Shown here: positions 7,263-9,335 of the stretch, piece by piece | How the letters are laid out: each line of letters begins with the position of its first letter | Numbering within the stretch: position 1 is the first letter of the stretch | Origin: Hyphomicrobiales bacterium | GTDB taxonomy: Bacteria; Pseudomonadota; Alphaproteobacteria; Rhizobiales; Beijerinckiaceae | Direction of reading: 5' to 3' | Length of the DNA stretch: 9,335 nucleotides | NCBI GenBank assembly: GCA_027489835.1 | Contig: JAIXZF010000273.1 | Coordinates: forward strand, 1-9,335 | The notes under the pieces: generated by a model | What the model was told of the DNA's origin: nothing | Databases searched by the model: none | The model's input: only the letters and a program-made list of their open reading frames with translations | Translations under genes and position numbers: made by a program

Positions 7263-7321
7263 GTCTGTGTGCGGCCTGTACCGCATGCGCCATCTCCCTA
7301 GAGGGGCCGCATGACCGCCAC

Positions 7322-7339
7322 GTTGAGGTTTTGTGGCAG
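7322..7339 (-). promoter_or_regulatory. Weak Pho-box-like sequence upstream of ugpB
   Basis: In the 127-bp gap between phnM and ugpB the minus strand reads CTGCCAC, then AAAA, then CCTCAAC. The first half matches the Pho half-site CTGTCAT at 5 of 7 positions and the spacer is A-rich as in true boxes, but the second half is poor. ugpBAEC belongs to the Pho regulon in E. coli, which makes a box plausible here. No convincing -10 element is seen. The rest of the gap holds nothing else recognisable. Confidence 0.2.
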
Positions 7340-7370
7340 TTCGACGTTGGTCCCGCGCGCGGCTGGCCTG

Positions 7371-7408
7371 AAAAAGCGTCAGGCTCCGCCGGGGCCGAAC
7401 AGCGACGC
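7371..7408 (-). terminator. Possible Rho-independent terminator overlapping the phnM stop
   Basis: On the minus strand GCGTC (7404-7408) can pair with GACGC (7376-7380), with GGCCCC/GGAGCC pairing inside with one mismatch, and TTTTT (7371-7375) follows at once. It covers the phnM stop codon. The stem is interrupted, so termination may be partial; if real, ugpB needs its own promoter. Confidence 0.3.
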
Positions 7409-8593
7409 GCCGGCCGCATGGACGAGCCGCCCGCCCGCGAGGGTCGCCACGACCCTCGGAGGCAGCGGCGAACGATCCTCCATGAGCACGACGTCGGCAC
7501 GGCCGCCGGCAACGAGCCGTCCGCGATCAGCCAGCCCCAGCGCTTCAGCGGGACCCGACGAGACGAGGTCCCAGGTCCTCGCCAGCGAGAGCCGGCCTTC
7601 CTTGGCCAGGCGGAACGGCGCCAGCGGCAGCGCGGGATAGTAGTAATCGGAGGCCAGCGCGCTGCATAAGCCAGCCGCCGCCATCTCGGCCGCCGATGGG
7701 CAGCCGGTGTGGGAGCCGCCGCGCAGCACGTTCGGCGCGCCGAAGACGATGGGATCGCCGGCCGCGGCCGCGGCGCGGGCTGTCTCCTCGTTGATCGGAA
7801 ACTCCGCCACCACGCACCCAAGCCCGCGATACCAGGCGCGCATCTCGGGCGACATGTCGTCATGCGACAGCATGGGAAGGCCTCGGCCTCGCGCGGCCGC
7901 CGCCAGCCTCGCAATGGAAGCCGGGACTTCATCGGCGCGGGCATGGGTCCGTTCGACCAGGGCGAGGAAGCCGGCCTCGGTCAGGCCCGAACGGGCGACC
8001 ATCCCGGCCATCTTGTCCGGCCTGTGCCGCTGCTTGATCGTGCCGGCCATGTGGTCGTTGAAGGCCAGGCAATCGATCCGCCCCTGCTCGATCCAGCCGA
8101 GGATGACCGGCTCGGCATCGAGATTGAACGTCTCGTGCCGCAGGTGCAGCAGGGTGTCCACCGACAGATGCGGCTTCAGCGCCGCGACGGCATCGAGGAT
8201 CGCAAGGGCCGGCCCGGCGCCGCGGGCGCCGCCTTCCCAGGACCATGTCACTGCGTGGCAGGCCGTCGTGATGCCGTTGGCCGCGAACTGGCGGTCAGCC
8301 TCGAGCAGCGCGATGTGCGGATCGATCCCGACCCCCGGCCGGGGATGGACGAGCCGCTCGAAACCGTCGCCATGGATGTCGACGATGCCGGGCAGGACGA
8401 GCAGGCCGCGCGCATCGAGTGTCATGGGCTCTCCGGTCTCGCCTCCGATCGCGGCGACGAGGCCGTCAGCCAGCACGACATCGACGTCGGTGAAGGCGCC
8501 TTCGACAAGCGCCCGACCGCCGGCGATGCGGATCGGCGCGGGCATTGCGCTGGCCGGTCCGGCGCGCCCGAGGCTGCTTGCGGCGAGGTTCAT
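7379..8593 (-). CDS. phnM: Alpha-D-ribose 1-methylphosphonate 5-triphosphate diphosphatase PhnM
   Basis: Amidohydrolase-fold enzyme of the C-P lyase pathway, 404 aa. It releases pyrophosphate from the ribosyl-phosphonate triphosphate made by PhnGHI(L), giving the substrate of PhnJ. PhnM blocks are clear: LPGIVDIHGD (67-76), HPRPGV (83-88), NGITT (106-110), SHDD (243-246), VVAEFPINEE (261-270), GAPNVLRGGSHTG (285-297), SDYYYP (315-320), PAEALGLADRG (348-358) and GGRADVVL (363-370). The frame is open to 8647, but that ATG lies inside a Pho-box half-site; the ATG at 8593 has AGGGA (8603-8607) 9 nt upstream and is preferred. Another in-frame ATG at 8545 would give MPAPIRIAGGRALVEG, closer to the usual PhnM beginning, but lacks a clear ribosome site. 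It is divergent from phnD and followed by ugpBAEC. The remaining C-P lyase genes must lie elsewhere for this enzyme to have a substrate. Confidence 0.93.
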   Translation of the reverse strand: MNLAASSLGRAGPASAMPAPIRIAGGRALVEGAFTDVDVVLADGLVAAIGGETGEPMTLDARGLLVLPGIVDIHGDGFERLVHPRPGVGIDPHIALLEADRQFAANGITTACHAVTWSWEGGARGAGPALAILDAVAALKPHLSVDTLLHLRHETFNLDAEPVILGWIEQGRIDCLAFNDHMAGTIKQRHRPDKMAGMVARSGLTEAGFLALVERTHARADEVPASIARLAAAARGRGLPMLSHDDMSPEMRAWYRGLGCVVAEFPINEETARAAAAAGDPIVFGAPNVLRGGSHTGCPSAAEMAAAGLCSALASDYYYPALPLAPFRLAKEGRLSLARTWDLVSSGPAEALGLADRGRLVAGGRADVVLMEDRSPLPPRVVATLAGGRLVHAAGASLFGPGGA

Positions 8594-8602
8594 GTCGGGT
8601 CG

Positions 8603-8607
8603 TCCCT
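8603..8607 (-). promoter_or_regulatory. Ribosome binding site favouring the phnM start at 8593
   Basis: AGGGA on the minus strand, 9 nt before the ATG at 8593. The alternatives at 8647 (inside the Pho box) and 8545 have no comparable site. Confidence 0.5.
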
Positions 8608-8640
8608 GGGTGATCGGCCCAGCCTGATTGGCCGACGCCG

Positions 8641-8658
8641 ATGACATGGCGGTGACAT
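8641..8658 (-). promoter_or_regulatory. Pho box (PhoB site) facing phnM
   Basis: Minus strand reads ATGTCAC, spacer CGCC, ATGTCAT: two 7-bp half-sites at an 11-bp repeat, matching the Pho-box pattern CTGTCAT-N4-CTGTCAT at 5 and 6 of 7 positions. It ends 47 bp before the chosen phnM start. The -10 element expected about 10 bp further on is not obvious (the region reads CAATCAGG). Predicted effect: PhoB-P activates phnM, and perhaps ugpBAEC, when phosphate is scarce. Confidence 0.7.
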
Positions 8659-8662
8659 GCCG

Positions 8663-8680
8663 ATGTCATCAGTGCGTCAT
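8663..8680 (+). promoter_or_regulatory. Pho box (PhoB site) facing phnD, with candidate -10
   Basis: Plus strand reads ATGTCAT, spacer CAGT, GCGTCAT: half-sites at an 11-bp repeat, with 6 and 5 matches of 7 to CTGTCAT. A possible -10, CATAGA (8690-8695), begins 9 nt after the box, which is the PhoB-promoter spacing, and leaves about 35-40 nt of leader before the phnD ATG. It lies 4 bp from the box facing phnM, and all four half-sites fall on one 11-bp register. Confidence 0.7.
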
Positions 8681-8738
8681 GCGCGGACGCATAGAAGGCC
8701 CCGGTCTGCCCGTGGCCCCTGACAGCTGGAACGCTTCG

Positions 8739-9335
8739 ATGAACCGCCGTGACCTTCTCGCTTCCGCCGCCCTGGCCGCGGCATCTGCCGCCCTCCCGGC
8801 CTTCGCCCAGACCCGCCAGCGCCTGCGCTTCGCCGTGACCGACGTGGACGGCTCCGAGAACCTTCAGCGCGAGTTCGGGCCGTTCAAGGCCGCCTTCGAG
8901 AAGGTCATGCCGAATGTGGAGATCGCGCTCTTCCCGGTTTCCGGCCGCACCGCGGCCGTGGAGGCCATGAACGCCAACCAGGTCGACCTCGTCCTGACCG
9001 GGCCGGCTGAATATGTGGTGTTCAAGGCCCGCATGCCCGCCGTGCAGCCGATCGTGACCTGGCAGCGCCCCGACTACTTCTCGCAGATCGTCGTGCTGGC
9101 CGAAGGTCCGATCAAGCAGATCGCCGACCTCAAGGGCAAGAAGATATCCTTCGGGGAGATCGGTTCCACCTCGCAGCATCTCGGCCCGGCCCAGATCCTG
9201 ACCGACGCGGGGCTCAACTATGGCCGCGACTACGAAGCCATGTTCCTGCGCCGCAACGTGGCCGTCGAAGCGCTGCGCCGCGGCGACCTTGCGGCCATCG
9301 GCATGAACCTCACCCACATCCAGCAGATCCGGCGC
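8739..9335 (+). CDS. phnD: PhnD-like phosphonate/phosphite-binding protein (3' truncated)
   Basis: Periplasmic binding subunit of a phosphonate-type ABC importer; 199 residues are visible with no stop before the window ends. It starts MNRRDLLASAALAAASAALPAFAQ: a twin-arginine-type signal with cleavage after AFA, residue 23. The ATG at 8739 has a GGA 8 nt upstream. The mature part begins RLRFAVTDVDGSEN and carries PhnD-family landmarks: FPVSGRTAAVEAMNANQVDLVLTGP (the 'xVDLxxxGP' segment), EYVVFKAR, IADLKGKKISFGEIGSTSQHLGP (the GSTS phosphonate-coordinating loop) and ALRRGDLAAIGMN. Family is secure; whether it prefers phosphonate, phosphite or another phosphorus oxyanion is not. The transporter genes phnC and phnE would be expected just beyond the window. 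It is divergent from phnM, with a shared Pho-box spacer. Confidence 0.88.
   Translation, partial: MNRRDLLASAALAAASAALPAFAQTRQRLRFAVTDVDGSENLQREFGPFKAAFEKVMPNVEIALFPVSGRTAAVEAMNANQVDLVLTGPAEYVVFKARMPAVQPIVTWQRPDYFSQIVVLAEGPIKQIADLKGKKISFGEIGSTSQHLGPAQILTDAGLNYGRDYEAMFLRRNVAVEALRRGDLAAIGMNLTHIQQIRR

Noticed and set aside
6121..7314. Long plus-strand open frame (397 codons) opposite ugpB.
   Set aside because: It is an antisense shadow of ugpB; low-complexity R/G/V/H-rich translation without any family motif.
7252..7944. Extension of the ugpB frame into phnM.
   Set aside because: It would precede a normal signal peptide with 231 arginine/proline-rich residues and overlap phnM; the start at 7251 has a GAGG site.
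7707..8644. Two overlapping plus-strand open frames opposite phnM.
   Set aside because: Both lie inside the phnM coding region; phnM motifs are unambiguous and the antisense products look like composition-driven artefacts.
8466..9317. Minus-strand open frame (283 codons) spanning the phnM-phnD spacer and opposite phnD.
   Set aside because: It runs through both Pho boxes, overlaps the phnM start and opposes a PhnD protein with clear motifs.

Overview
The window is a GC-rich, densely coded stretch that looks like an alphaproteobacterium, most likely Hyphomicrobiales (rhizobia, Bosea or Methylobacterium relatives). That placement rests on base composition, the style of the PhnM and Ugp proteins, and the rhizobial habit of keeping phnM beside a phosphonate transporter. 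It is inference, with no rRNA or tRNA to confirm it.

Layout. (1) Positions 1-2854, plus strand: the 3' part of an operon with the C-terminal half of a CUT1-type ABC permease, a solute-binding protein with a Tat-like signal, and a cytoplasmic metallophosphoesterase with all its metal ligands. No ATPase for this system lies in the window. (2) Positions 2872-7251, minus strand: a complete ugpB-ugpA-ugpE-ugpC operon for uptake of sn-glycerol-3-phosphate or glycerophosphodiesters, convergent with the first operon and ending only 17 bp from it. (3) Positions 7379-8593, minus strand: phnM, the C-P lyase pathway diphosphatase, 127 bp upstream of ugpB. (4) Positions 8739-9335, plus strand: the 5' part of a phnD-like phosphonate/phosphite-binding protein gene, divergent from phnM and cut by the window end. 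It has no stop codon in the window.

The unifying theme is scavenging of organic phosphorus. The phnM-phnD divergent spacer holds four Pho-box half-sites, all 11 bp apart, two facing each gene. This predicts that PhoB induces both sides together when phosphate is short. Ugp would bring in glycerol phosphate or its diesters, PhnD would capture phosphonate, and PhnM would act on the ribosyl-phosphonate triphosphate intermediate. The core C-P lyase genes phnGHIJKL are not present here. The left-hand transporter with its phosphodiesterase may be an additional import-and-cleave route for a phosphodiester. That is the least described part of the window.

Finer points are a perfect intercistronic hairpin after each of two binding-protein genes, a roughly 30-residue insertion in UgpE, and a change in UgpB at a position thought to decide between glycerol-3-phosphate and glycerophosphocholine. 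No mobile elements, CRISPR arrays, RNA genes or broken genes were seen.
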